33,609 nt of DNA from Deltaproteobacteria bacterium (GTDB lineage: Bacteria > Desulfobacterota > Binatia > UBA12015), in the NCBI GenBank assembly GCA_029262355.1, contig JAJCZO010000071.1, positions 1 to 33,609 on the forward strand, given 5' to 3'. The notes beneath the pieces are model-generated. The model had not been told where the DNA came from. It did not search any database and saw only the letters and a program-made list of their open reading frames with translations. A program made the position numbers and the translations under genes. Below are positions 8,451 through 16,737 of this stretch, piece by piece. Within the stretch, counting starts at the first letter, position 1. Each line of letters begins with the position of its first letter.

Positions 8451-9926
8451 ATGAGACTCACCAAAGCTCCTCGTCGTGTCGACGCCCAAGCAGTCTCGAG
8501 ACGCGACGCACTTCGCATGATGGGCGGGGCGGCGGGCGCCGTCGCGATCGCGCCTTGGATGACCTCATGCGGCGACGGCGCCACATCGTCGTCCGCCGCC
8601 GCCGCGAGCCTACGCCCCGAAGAGCTGGACATCGAGACCGTCATCGTCGTGATGATGGAGAATCGTTCGTTCGATCACTACTTCGGCGCGCTCAGCCTGA
8701 CCGAAGGTCGCAACGTCGATGGACTCTCGAGGGGCATCGCCCTTCCCCGTCCCGACGCAAGCCTCGTCGAACCCTTCCGAATGGATTCTCGCTGCATCGC
8801 CGACCCGCCACACGGCTGGTCGAGCAGCCGGCGCCAGGTGAACGGCGGCGCGAACGACGGCTTCCTCCGTGAGCACTTCGACCGCGTCGTCACTCGCGAG
8901 GGCCATCCGCCTTCGGCAGGGGACGAGGCCATCGGCTTCCACGACCGCTCGCAGATCCCGCTGCTCTACTCGCTGGCCGACGAGTTCGCGCTATGCGACA
9001 GGTGGTTCAGCTCGGTACTGGGCCCAACGTGGCCCAACCGCATGTTCCTGCATTCCGCCCAGTCGAACGGGCGGATGAACAACGATTTCCCCGAAGACCT
9101 CGTCACCGGCTTCACGTGGCCAACGATCTACGACCGCCTCGGTGATGCCGGGATCGATTGGAAGGCCTACTTCAGCGACTTGTCGTTTCTACTGCTGTGG
9201 GGACGGCTGCGCGACCAGGCGGACCGCCTCGTCGGAATCGAGAGCTTCTTCGACGACGCGCGCAGCGGTCGTCTGCCGCCCATCTGCAGCGTCGAGCCCA
9301 CGTTCTTCGGCGCCGCAGCCAACGACGATCATCCTCCGCACGACTTCGCGCGCGGGCAGGCGTTCCTGGCGAGCGTCATCCACGCCGTGGCGCAGGGGCC
9401 GCAATGGGACCGCTCGCTGATCCTCGTCACCTACGATGAGCACGGGGGCTTTTACGACCACGCGGCTCCGCCCCAGGTGAACGACGAACGCGCGGGCGAG
9501 GACTTCGGCCAACTCGGCGTCCGTGTGCCCGGCCTCGTAATTTCGCCGTACACGAGACGGGGCCACGTCTCGTCCAACCTCGTCGAACACAGCTCAGTTC
9601 CCGCCTTCATCGAATGGCTCCACGGGCTCTCGCCGCTGGGCATCCGCGACGCACAGGCCGGTTTCTTCCTCGACACCTTCGACGTCGACCGCATCCGTCG
9701 AGACGATCCGCGCCCACTTCCCGGCCTTCCCGTGATCGACCTCCACCCCGACCTCACGGGCGAGTGTCTCGACTTCGAGGAAAACGCGGCCGGCGAAGAG
9801 CTCGCCGCATTCGCCGAGGCCGCTAGCCTCCCTGGCGGACTCGACCGACGCGCCGAGAGCCACGAGATCCTCGGTCGGGTGCAGCGCGAGCTGATTCGGA
9901 TGGGGGGCGCACGACTCCGTCGTTGA
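8451..9926 (+). CDS. Tat-exported phosphoesterase (phospholipase C / AcpA family)
   Basis: A 491-residue member of the PF04185 phosphoesterase family, which includes bacterial phospholipases C and the acid phosphatase AcpA. The metal/nucleophile strand is VVMMENRSFDHYFG and the second conserved block is VTYDEHGGFYDHAAPP. The Tat signal is S-R-R-D-A-L-R-M-M followed by an Ala/Gly-rich hydrophobic segment ending APWMTSCG, so it may also be a lipoprotein. The ATG at 8451 has GGAGG at 8439-8443; an in-frame ATG at 8433 overlaps the upstream stop but lacks that site. It is almost certainly in one operon with the PhoX-like gene. The substrate could be a phospholipid head group or another phosphodiester in the envelope or environment. 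Confidence 0.94.
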   Translation: MRLTKAPRRVDAQAVSRRDALRMMGGAAGAVAIAPWMTSCGDGATSSSAAAASLRPEELDIETVIVVMMENRSFDHYFGALSLTEGRNVDGLSRGIALPRPDASLVEPFRMDSRCIADPPHGWSSSRRQVNGGANDGFLREHFDRVVTREGHPPSAGDEAIGFHDRSQIPLLYSLADEFALCDRWFSSVLGPTWPNRMFLHSAQSNGRMNNDFPEDLVTGFTWPTIYDRLGDAGIDWKAYFSDLSFLLLWGRLRDQADRLVGIESFFDDARSGRLPPICSVEPTFFGAAANDDHPPHDFARGQAFLASVIHAVAQGPQWDRSLILVTYDEHGGFYDHAAPPQVNDERAGEDFGQLGVRVPGLVISPYTRRGHVSSNLVEHSSVPAFIEWLHGLSPLGIRDAQAGFFLDTFDVDRIRRDDPRPLPGLPVIDLHPDLTGECLDFEENAAGEELAAFAEAASLPGGLDRRAESHEILGRVQRELIRMGGARLRR

Positions 9927-9978
9927 TTGTGCGCCCGCTCCACAAGCTGGTAGAGGCCCTCGTTCGGAGGATCCGCAA

Positions 9979-10440
9979 ATGAGCGAAGAGCTGACTGCCG
10001 CCATTCACCTCGGTGACGAGGACATCCCCTGGGTCGACCTACCGGACGGCTCGGGCCTGAAGTTGGTCTACGCAAAGGTCAAGGAAGGGCTGTGGATCGT
10101 TCGCAACCGCTTCAAGCCCGGGTTCGAGGTTGCGACGCACAAACACACCGGCCCGGTCTTCGGCTACACCTCGACCGGCGCCTGGAAGTACAAGGAATAC
10201 GAGTACGAGAACCGCGCCGGATCGTTCCTCTACGAGCCGGCCGGATCGGTTCACACCTTGATCGCGCTGCCGGAGAACACCGAGGACACCGACGTCTGGT
10301 TCCAGATCTATGGCGCGAACTTGAACCTCGACCCGGACGGCAGCATCGAGTCTGTGGTGGACGCCCAGCTCATCTCCGATGCCTACTTCGCACTTTGCGA
10401 GATGCAGGGGCTACCGCGCCCGAACGTCGTGACGGACTGA
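9979..10440 (+). CDS. Cupin-fold dioxygenase-like protein (2,4'-dihydroxyacetophenone dioxygenase / ChrR type)
   Basis: A 153-residue single-domain cupin. The first cupin motif provides H54-K-H56 followed by a Tyr/Glu-rich strand (YKEYEYE), and the second provides H92 in PAGSVHTLI, consistent with a mononuclear metal site. The pattern matches the ChrR-like cupins annotated as 2,4'-dihydroxyacetophenone dioxygenase or acetylacetone-cleaving enzyme, which cleave C-C bonds with O2. The ATG at 9979 has GGAGG at 9966-9970. The gene sits 52 bases after the phosphoesterase and 28 bases before the GH3 gene. The substrate is not predictable and a non-enzymatic metal-binding role cannot be excluded. 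Confidence 0.87.
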   Translation: MSEELTAAIHLGDEDIPWVDLPDGSGLKLVYAKVKEGLWIVRNRFKPGFEVATHKHTGPVFGYTSTGAWKYKEYEYENRAGSFLYEPAGSVHTLIALPENTEDTDVWFQIYGANLNLDPDGSIESVVDAQLISDAYFALCEMQGLPRPNVVTD

Positions 10441-10468
10441 TCCGGTTCGGCTCCCGCGAGGATTCTCG

Positions 10469-12478
10469 ATGAAGATGTTCCGCCGGACTCTGATCGGCCT
10501 GTGCTCGGTCGTTGCCATCCTCCTGATCACGCTCACCGTCCTCGTGCTCCTGTCGGCGCGGCGCGACGACGCGGCGAGGGAGACCCTCGGTCGCAACGCG
10601 CCCAGGATCGACGTGGACGGCGCGCGCTACCGCGATCTGGACAAGAGCGGTCGGATCGATCCATACGAGGACCCGCGCGTCGTGATCGACGAGCGCATCG
10701 AGGATCTCCTCGGCCGCATGACGACGTCGGAGAAGGTCGGGCTGATGCTACAGCCCCCGATCTTCATGGAGAAAGGCGGCGAGCTCGTCGACGGCTGGGG
10801 CGGCGCGTTCATCCAGGGTTTCGGCACAGCCGTCGCCGTCGCCGGACGAGGGATTCGCCACTTCAACCTAGCAAATTCATCCGACTGCCGCGCAATGGCC
10901 GAATGGCATAACCGCCTACAAGACATGGCGGAGCGAACGCGGCTCGGCATCCCCGTTACGGTCAGTACCGACCCACGACACGGCGTGCGCGACGCCGGAC
11001 GGGCAACCTCGGTGCGCACCGAGGGGTTCTCACTGTGGCCGGAACCACTTGGGCTCGCCGCGACGCGCGACGTCGCGCTCGTGCAAGAGTTCGGCGAAAT
11101 TGCGAACCAGGAATACCGGGCCGTCGGCATCCGCACCGCACTTCACCCCATGGCAGACCTCTCGACCGAACCCCGGTGGGCTCGAACCATCGGCACTTTC
11201 GGGGAGAATGCCGAGCTCGTCTCGCAACTGGTCGTGGCATACATCGCGGGCTTCCAAGGGGAGCAGATCGACCAGGAAAGCGTGCTCTGCATGACCAAGC
11301 ACTTTCCGGGCGGGGGGCCGCAGAAGGACGGCCTCGACGCCCACTTCAGCTACGGCGGAGACCAGGCCTACCCCGGTGGGCAATTCGAGCATCACCTCAT
11401 CCCGTTCAAAGCCGCGATCGAGGCCGGCACCGCGCAGATGATGCCGTACTACGGCGTGCCCGTCGGGGAGACCAGTGAAGACGTCGCGATGGGCTTCAAC
11501 CGCGACGTGATCACCGGCCTCTTGCGCGAGCGCTTCGGCTTCGACGGCGTCGTGTGCACCGACTGGCAGATCGTAGCACCGAAGGCCGCAGGACCTCTGG
11601 AGATTCTGCACGCCCGCAACTTCGGGGTGGAAGACCTCTCGATTCCCGAGCGCTACGCCAAGGCCCTCGACGCCGGCGTCGACCAGTTCGGTGGGGAGGA
11701 GGATCCCGAGCCCCTGATCGGGCTGGTTCAGTCGGGCACCGTCTCCGAAGAGCGCCTCGACACATCGGTCCGACGCATCCTCCGCGACAAGTTCCGCCTC
11801 GGCCTCTTCGACGACCCGTACGTCGATGCCGACGCCGCAACGAAAATCTGCGATCAAGAGGCCTTCCACGAAGCGGGCGCACAGGCGCAACGAAAATCGA
11901 TCATTCTCCTGCAGAATGACGACGACGTCGAGGGCGAGCCCATCCTCCCGCTCGAACGCGAGACACGGCTCTACGTCGAGAACGTCGACCCATCCATCGC
12001 TGCTCACTACGCCACGGTCGTCCCGACTCTCGAAGAGGCCGATGTCGCGCTGGTCCGCGTGCAAGCTCCGTGGACCGACCATCCTCCCGAAACGATTGGC
12101 GACCGGATCTTCGGCATGATCTTTCACCAGGGGGATCTCGACTTCAAAGACGAAGAACTCGCCCGTCTTCAGAAAGTCGCACGGACCAAGCCGACGATCC
12201 TCGTGATCTACCTCGAGCGTCCGGCCGTTCTCGCGGGAGTTTCCGAGCACACCGCCGGCATCCTCGCCCACTTTGGAGCGACTGACGAAGCGGTCCTCGA
12301 CGTCGCCTTCGGACGGTTCCCACCGAGCGGCAAGCTCCCGTTCGAGCTGCCGTCGTCCATGGACGCCGTGCGGGCGCAGAGGGAAGACGTGCCACACGAC
12401 TCAGCAGCCCCCCTCTTCCCGTATGGGTTCGGCTTGACGTACAACTCGGGCTCCTCGGACTCGGGAGACGGCACATGA
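10469..12478 (+). CDS. Glycoside hydrolase family 3 enzyme, N-terminally membrane-anchored, with an EF-hand loop
   Basis: A 669-residue GH3 protein, probably a beta-glucosidase-type exo-glycosidase. A single N-terminal hydrophobic segment (about residues 8-28) predicts a signal anchor with the enzyme outside the cytoplasm. Residues 56-67 form a textbook EF-hand loop (D-L-D-K-S-G-R-I-D-P-Y-E). The substrate-binding KHFPGGG begins at K277 and the predicted nucleophile is D365 in GVVCTDWQ. The C-terminal domain is present (RPAVLAGVSEHTAGILAHFGA and the closing PLFPYGFGLTY). The start has GAGG at 10458-10461; ATG 10475 is an alternative. Its stop overlaps the aldo/keto reductase start. The sugar specificity is unknown. 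Confidence 0.94.
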   Translation: MKMFRRTLIGLCSVVAILLITLTVLVLLSARRDDAARETLGRNAPRIDVDGARYRDLDKSGRIDPYEDPRVVIDERIEDLLGRMTTSEKVGLMLQPPIFMEKGGELVDGWGGAFIQGFGTAVAVAGRGIRHFNLANSSDCRAMAEWHNRLQDMAERTRLGIPVTVSTDPRHGVRDAGRATSVRTEGFSLWPEPLGLAATRDVALVQEFGEIANQEYRAVGIRTALHPMADLSTEPRWARTIGTFGENAELVSQLVVAYIAGFQGEQIDQESVLCMTKHFPGGGPQKDGLDAHFSYGGDQAYPGGQFEHHLIPFKAAIEAGTAQMMPYYGVPVGETSEDVAMGFNRDVITGLLRERFGFDGVVCTDWQIVAPKAAGPLEILHARNFGVEDLSIPERYAKALDAGVDQFGGEEDPEPLIGLVQSGTVSEERLDTSVRRILRDKFRLGLFDDPYVDADAATKICDQEAFHEAGAQAQRKSIILLQNDDDVEGEPILPLERETRLYVENVDPSIAAHYATVVPTLEEADVALVRVQAPWTDHPPETIGDRIFGMIFHQGDLDFKDEELARLQKVARTKPTILVIYLERPAVLAGVSEHTAGILAHFGATDEAVLDVAFGRFPPSGKLPFELPSSMDAVRAQREDVPHDSAAPLFPYGFGLTYNSGSSDSGDGT

Positions 12479-13350
12479 TCGAGAAGATACCTTTCGGCAG
12501 CACGGGCCACCTCAGCAGTCGGACGTTGTTCGGCGCCGCGGCGCTGGCCGGAATGCGCCAAGAGAAGGCCGACCAGGTTCTCGCAACCCTCCTCGCGCAC
12601 GGCGTGAACCACATCGACGCGGCCGCGTCGTACGGCGATGCCGAGCTTCGTATCGCGCCGTGGATGAAGACCCGCCGCCCCGAATTCTTCCTCGCCACAA
12701 AGACCGCCGACCGCACCTACGACGCGGCGAAGGCGAGTCTCCACCGGTCGCTCGAACGACTGAAAGTCGAGCAACTCGATCTGATCCAGATGCACAACCT
12801 CGTAGACGAGGAGGGCTGGCAGACCGCGTTCAGCGACGGCGGCGCGCTCGCTGCCCTCATCCAGGCCCGCGACGAAGGGCTCGTCCGCTTCATCGGCGTA
12901 ACCGGGCACGGCACTCGCGTGGCGGCGATGCACCACCGTAGCCTCGAGCGCTTTCCCTTCGATTCTGTGCTCCTTCCCTACAACTTCACCATGATGCGCC
13001 AGCCCCGCTACGCGGCAGACTTCGAGGCGCTCGCCACGCTCTGCCACGAGCGTGGCGTCGCGATTCAAACCATCAAGAGCCTGGCACGACGACGGTGGCC
13101 CGCGAACCCGGAACGGCGGTTCAGCTGGTACGAGCCGCTCCTCGATCCCGAATCGGTCGAGCGCGCGGTTCGTTGGGCCCTCGCGCGCCCCGGCGTCTTC
13201 CTCAACACGTCGAGCGACGCGCGCCTTTTGGCGGCGACGCTCGAGGCCGCGGCCTCTCCGGGGGAGTGCCCTACCGACGACCAGATGCGAGCCGAAACCA
13301 AGCGAAGCGGGATCGAGCCACTCTTCCTGCCCGGCCACGACGCGATCTAG
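12475..13350 (+). CDS. Aldo/keto reductase family oxidoreductase
   Basis: A 291-residue (beta/alpha)8-barrel oxidoreductase that normally uses NADP(H) to reduce aldehydes or ketones, including sugars. The catalytic tetrad is complete: D48, Y53, K76 and H107, in HIDAAASYG, ATKT and IQMHN. The start overlaps the GH3 stop by four bases (ATGA, 12475-12478), so the two are translationally coupled. This suggests that the reductase acts on a product of the GH3 reaction, or simply that both respond to the same carbon source. The C-terminal part (RPGVFLNTSSDARLL) resembles the cofactor-binding end of the family. It converges with the APH-fold gene, with 37 bases between the stops. Confidence 0.94.
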   Translation: MIEKIPFGSTGHLSSRTLFGAAALAGMRQEKADQVLATLLAHGVNHIDAAASYGDAELRIAPWMKTRRPEFFLATKTADRTYDAAKASLHRSLERLKVEQLDLIQMHNLVDEEGWQTAFSDGGALAALIQARDEGLVRFIGVTGHGTRVAAMHHRSLERFPFDSVLLPYNFTMMRQPRYAADFEALATLCHERGVAIQTIKSLARRRWPANPERRFSWYEPLLDPESVERAVRWALARPGVFLNTSSDARLLAATLEAAASPGECPTDDQMRAETKRSGIEPLFLPGHDAI

Positions 13351-13387
13351 GAACACGGCAGATCGGGCGACGGTGGAGCGCAGGCTC

Positions 13388-14737
13388 CTAGAAGATCTGC
13401 ACCTTCGCGCCTTCGATCTCGCGCATCGCGGGCGCGAGAAGCGACTCCTCACGCAAGCAGCGGCGCACGAAGTAGCGCGCGAGCGGGCCGTCGAGATCCG
13501 GCGGGGCATCGAGGACGAATGCCTCCAGCGCCTCATCTGCCTCACACCAGGACACGGGTCGTCGGCCCAGAAGCTCCGCGACGTCGTCGAGATCCTCGGC
13601 CTCCAGTTGCGGTCCGTAGAGCTCGGCCCTGCGCAGGTACTGCGCAACCCTCAGAGCCACGTCGATCTCATAGGTTTCGGCCGGTCCGTCTCCCCCGAGG
13701 ACTTCGACGAGGAAGTCGTGAGCACCGGATCGAGACGTCGGCTCGGGGTCAGGCAACGCGGGAGGCTCGATCGCTACGCCAGCCCGACGCGCAATCAGCT
13801 CACACGGGACACGCCCGTACACCAGATACCAACCGAGGAACTGCGCGAGGTTCGTTCCCTTCGGGCACCCGCGGACGATCGCCGCCACGGCCATCGGCGT
13901 CTGAAGGCCGAATCGGATCGTGTAGAAGTCGAGCGCCGCGAGGTCCAGCTCTTGCCCGGTCCTCTCGGCGTAGCGGCGAAGGCCCGGGCGCAGATCCCCG
14001 AGGGGCTCCGAGAGATCGCGCGCGCGCAGCGCACCGAGGTCGGCCAACGGGTCTCCGAGACACGCGAGCTCGAAGTCGAGCAGCGCCGTGACGCGCGCGC
14101 CCTCGAAGATGAAGTTTCCCGCGTCGGCGTGAAGGCACGCGAGCTGTGTACGCTGCGGCACGTTGCGATGGACCCACCGAATCCCGAACTCGATCATCGG
14201 CTCGGGCGCCGACTTCCGCGCCCGGTATCGCTCCTCCCACCGCGCGAAGTCCCCCAGAGGAACGTCCTCGGGGGCCGGCCGCTCGAGGCCGATCTCTTCG
14301 AACCGCTTCGGGTCGATCGCGTGCAGCTCCGCGTAAAGATCCATCAAGTGCGCGAGGACCGATGCGCGGTCTTCCGCGTTCTCGTTCGTGGAGAGATCGG
14401 GGCGGCCGGGGACCGCATCCATGAGCATGCCCCGCGGGTCGGGACACAGTGCGTAGACGTGCGGGACGAGCAGCCCCTCCGCCTCCAGCACCCCGAACAC
14501 CGCCACCTCGTGCTCGAGGGGATACACCCCGCTGCCCACCTCTCCGCGATCGCCTCGGAAGTAGACCGAAAGGATCGCCCCCGCTCGCTCCACGTCGAGA
14601 AACCACGCCGGCCGCCATCGCTCCTGACGCTTCGCACGGACGACCCGCCCCCCCAAGGTGCGCTCCACCCAATCGAATGCCCGCTGCCATTCCGGCGCCA
14701 GAGAGGCTCGGTCCAGGCCGTTCGCGTGCTCACTCAT
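13388..14737 (-). CDS. APH-fold phosphotransferase with a shortened catalytic loop and a C-terminal extension
   Basis: A 449-residue kinase-like protein of the aminoglycoside phosphotransferase family, the group found beside acyl-CoA dehydrogenase genes (ACAD10/11 type). The catalytic loop is L-H203-A-D205-A-G-N208-F and the metal-binding DFE is D221-F-E223 in ALLDFELACLGDPLADLG. The usual loop is HGDxxxxN, with four residues between Asp and Asn; here only two are present. The last 110 or so residues after the kinase core (from SGAHDFLVEVL) form a helical extension that faintly recalls DUF6285, which usually is a separate gene. The ATG at 14737 is chosen; a GTG at 14746 is possible and neither has a clear ribosome-binding site. 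It is divergent from the sulfatase gene. The phosphate acceptor is unknown. Confidence 0.86.
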   Translation of the reverse strand: MSEHANGLDRASLAPEWQRAFDWVERTLGGRVVRAKRQERWRPAWFLDVERAGAILSVYFRGDRGEVGSGVYPLEHEVAVFGVLEAEGLLVPHVYALCPDPRGMLMDAVPGRPDLSTNENAEDRASVLAHLMDLYAELHAIDPKRFEEIGLERPAPEDVPLGDFARWEERYRARKSAPEPMIEFGIRWVHRNVPQRTQLACLHADAGNFIFEGARVTALLDFELACLGDPLADLGALRARDLSEPLGDLRPGLRRYAERTGQELDLAALDFYTIRFGLQTPMAVAAIVRGCPKGTNLAQFLGWYLVYGRVPCELIARRAGVAIEPPALPDPEPTSRSGAHDFLVEVLGGDGPAETYEIDVALRVAQYLRRAELYGPQLEAEDLDDVAELLGRRPVSWCEADEALEAFVLDAPPDLDGPLARYFVRRCLREESLLAPAMREIEGAKVQIF

Positions 14738-14791
14738 GGCAGTCACGGTTGGCAGAAAGCCGAGCGGGCTGCGAACCGAAGCACTTTCTTA

Positions 14792-14806
14792 GTCAAGATG
14801 CTTGAC
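14792..14806. promoter_or_regulatory. Palindromic candidate operator between divergent genes
   Basis: GTCAAG-ATG-CTTGAC is a perfect 6-bp inverted repeat around a 3-base spacer. It lies in the 83-base gap between the divergent APH-fold and sulfatase genes, 14 bases before the sulfatase start. Its half-sites resemble those of TetR-family lipid/steroid repressors such as KstR2 (CAAG...CTTG), though the spacer is one base longer. No regulator gene is adjacent. Confidence 0.35.
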
Positions 14807-14820
14807 CACTTTGAGGAGAT

Positions 14821-16737
14821 ATGATGCCATCCGAGGGGATGTCTCCGCCCGGACATTTGCGCCCAGGTCTGTTCACCATCGTCGCCATGATCCTTCTGTC
14901 CGCCATCGAGCGGTGGGGACGAGACGTCGGGCTGCCGCTCGAGGCAGTGAATGTAGCCGCGGTCGGCTTTTTCGTGATCGTGATCGCCGCCCCGGTCGTG
15001 TTGTACCCACTCGCGTTCTTCCGCGGCGCTCGCGTGAGCCAGCGAGTCCTCGCCGCAATGATCCCGGGCGCGTGGTGGTGGGTTACGGAGGTCGCGTTTC
15101 GCTGGGAGATGCATTCCCTAGCCGAGGCCGTGTACCTCACGTTCTTCCTGACGAACTATGTGTGGCTCCAGCTTCTGGCGATTGAGATGGTCTGCGCCGA
15201 GCTCGCTTGCCGCGCGATCGCTCGACGGCTCTCTAGCGACGCGCCGCGTGTGTTCACCCGCGGCGTCCTCGCCGCCAGCGCCACTGTCCTCGTCGTGTTC
15301 CTCGCGAACCCCGTCGTCCTCCTGAACTACTACCGCGCCTTCCAAATGGGCTACCGCGACGCATTCCTCGACGGACAGCTGCCTCTGCCCCAGTCTTTCG
15401 TCGGCGCACTCGATCCCGAAGAGGTCGTGATCGAGCGGACCGAGCAGCCACCGAACTTCGTCGTCGTGCTCTCCGACGATCACCGCGCCGACTTCATCGG
15501 ACATGCGGGTCACCCCTTCATCGAGACGCCCACGCTGGACCGCCTCGCAGCGGAGGGAACCCGGTTCGAGAACATGTTCGTCACGTCGTCTCTATGCAGC
15601 CCGTCGCGTGCGAGTCTCCTCACCGGCCAGTACCCCCACGGCCACGGTGTCTTCAACAACTTCACGCCATGGACGGACGAGAACCGAACGTTCTTCGAGT
15701 ACCTGAAGGCCGCGGGCTACGACACGGCGTTCATCGGCAAGTGGCACATGCCCGGCCGACTCCCCGAGCTCCGCGGCGTGGACTACTTCGTGACGTTCGA
15801 TACCATGGGCGGCCAGGGAGCCTACTACGACAACGAGTTGATCGTTGACGGCGAACGAACGCCGTCGGAGAAGTCGTACCTCGCCGAAGAGCTGACCGAC
15901 CGCGCACTCCGGTTCATCGCCGAGCATCGCGAGCAACCGTTCGCCGTCTACGTCTCGCACAAGAACGTGCATTCACCGTTTCTTCCGGCACCGCAGGAGA
16001 AGAACCGCTACCTTGGCAATGATGTCGTCCTCCCCGCGGAGGCTCACTCGTGGGCCGGTTTCGTCGATGCGCAGTACGTCCACTTCAACCCCTTCTCGAT
16101 CGAGACCGAGGTTCGCATGTACGGCGAGGCCATCACCTCGATGGACCGCGAGATCGGGCGACTCGTGGACGGCATCGACGAGATGGGCCTCGGCGATGAC
16201 ACCGTCATCATCTACACCAGCGACAATGGGTATTTCTGGGGCGAGCATCGCTTGATCGACAAGCGTTGGCCTTACGAAGAGTCGATGCGAGTGCCTTTGA
16301 TCGTCCGGGCACCCCACACCACCGCGCCTGGAACGACCGTGGACGCACTCGTGATGAACGTCGACCTCGCACCGACGCTCCTCGACCTCGCCGGCGTCCA
16401 GATTCCCGATCACATCCAAGGCGAGAGCTTTGCCCCCCTTCTCGCCGACCCCGAGGGCGACCGCCGAGATCACGTGTACTACAACTACTTCTTCGAACCC
16501 CCGTTCCCCGTGCCGACGACCCACACTCTGCGTACCGAACGGTACAAGTACATCGAGTACGTGGGCCGCGGCCCCGAGCTCTACGATCTCGCCGCCGACC
16601 CGGGGGAAGCGCGCAATCTGATCGGAACCCCCCCGGGAGACGAGCTCTTGCCCGAGCTGCAGGCCCGCCTCCGATCCGTGCGAACTGCCGCCGAGTCCGG
16701 GCAGCGCACGCCCCACGCCAGGGGGGACGCGGGATGA
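14821..16737 (+). CDS. Integral-membrane sulfatase
   Basis: A 638-residue type I sulfatase with a membrane domain. About five hydrophobic segments (roughly residues 17-33, 42-67, 76-97, 99-128 and 146-172) precede the catalytic domain. An odd number of spans would put the catalytic domain outside the cytoplasm. That domain starts at PNFVVVLSDDHRADF, which supplies metal-binding aspartates. The formylglycine signature is C259-S-P-S-R263-A-S-L-L-T-G, so C259 should be converted by a formylglycine-generating enzyme that is not in this window. Later motifs are GKWHM and IYTSDNGYFWGEH. GAGGAG at 14813-14818 precedes ATG-ATG (14821/14824); the second ATG has the better spacing. Its stop overlaps the start of the hydroxylase gene. 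A membrane-embedded lipid sulfate is an inferred substrate. Confidence 0.94.
   Translation: MMPSEGMSPPGHLRPGLFTIVAMILLSAIERWGRDVGLPLEAVNVAAVGFFVIVIAAPVVLYPLAFFRGARVSQRVLAAMIPGAWWWVTEVAFRWEMHSLAEAVYLTFFLTNYVWLQLLAIEMVCAELACRAIARRLSSDAPRVFTRGVLAASATVLVVFLANPVVLLNYYRAFQMGYRDAFLDGQLPLPQSFVGALDPEEVVIERTEQPPNFVVVLSDDHRADFIGHAGHPFIETPTLDRLAAEGTRFENMFVTSSLCSPSRASLLTGQYPHGHGVFNNFTPWTDENRTFFEYLKAAGYDTAFIGKWHMPGRLPELRGVDYFVTFDTMGGQGAYYDNELIVDGERTPSEKSYLAEELTDRALRFIAEHREQPFAVYVSHKNVHSPFLPAPQEKNRYLGNDVVLPAEAHSWAGFVDAQYVHFNPFSIETEVRMYGEAITSMDREIGRLVDGIDEMGLGDDTVIIYTSDNGYFWGEHRLIDKRWPYEESMRVPLIVRAPHTTAPGTTVDALVMNVDLAPTLLDLAGVQIPDHIQGESFAPLLADPEGDRRDHVYYNYFFEPPFPVPTTHTLRTERYKYIEYVGRGPELYDLAADPGEARNLIGTPPGDELLPELQARLRSVRTAAESGQRTPHARGDAG

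Noticed and set aside
11030..12397. Minus-strand open frame of about 450 codons opposite the GH3 gene.
   Set aside because: GH3 motifs are continuous on the plus strand across this whole stretch; the minus frame has no motif or plausible start signal.
13052..14824. Plus-strand open frame of nearly 600 codons through the APH-fold gene.
   Set aside because: Its product is Arg-rich and has no domain, while the minus strand encodes a coherent kinase fold with HxD and DFE motifs.
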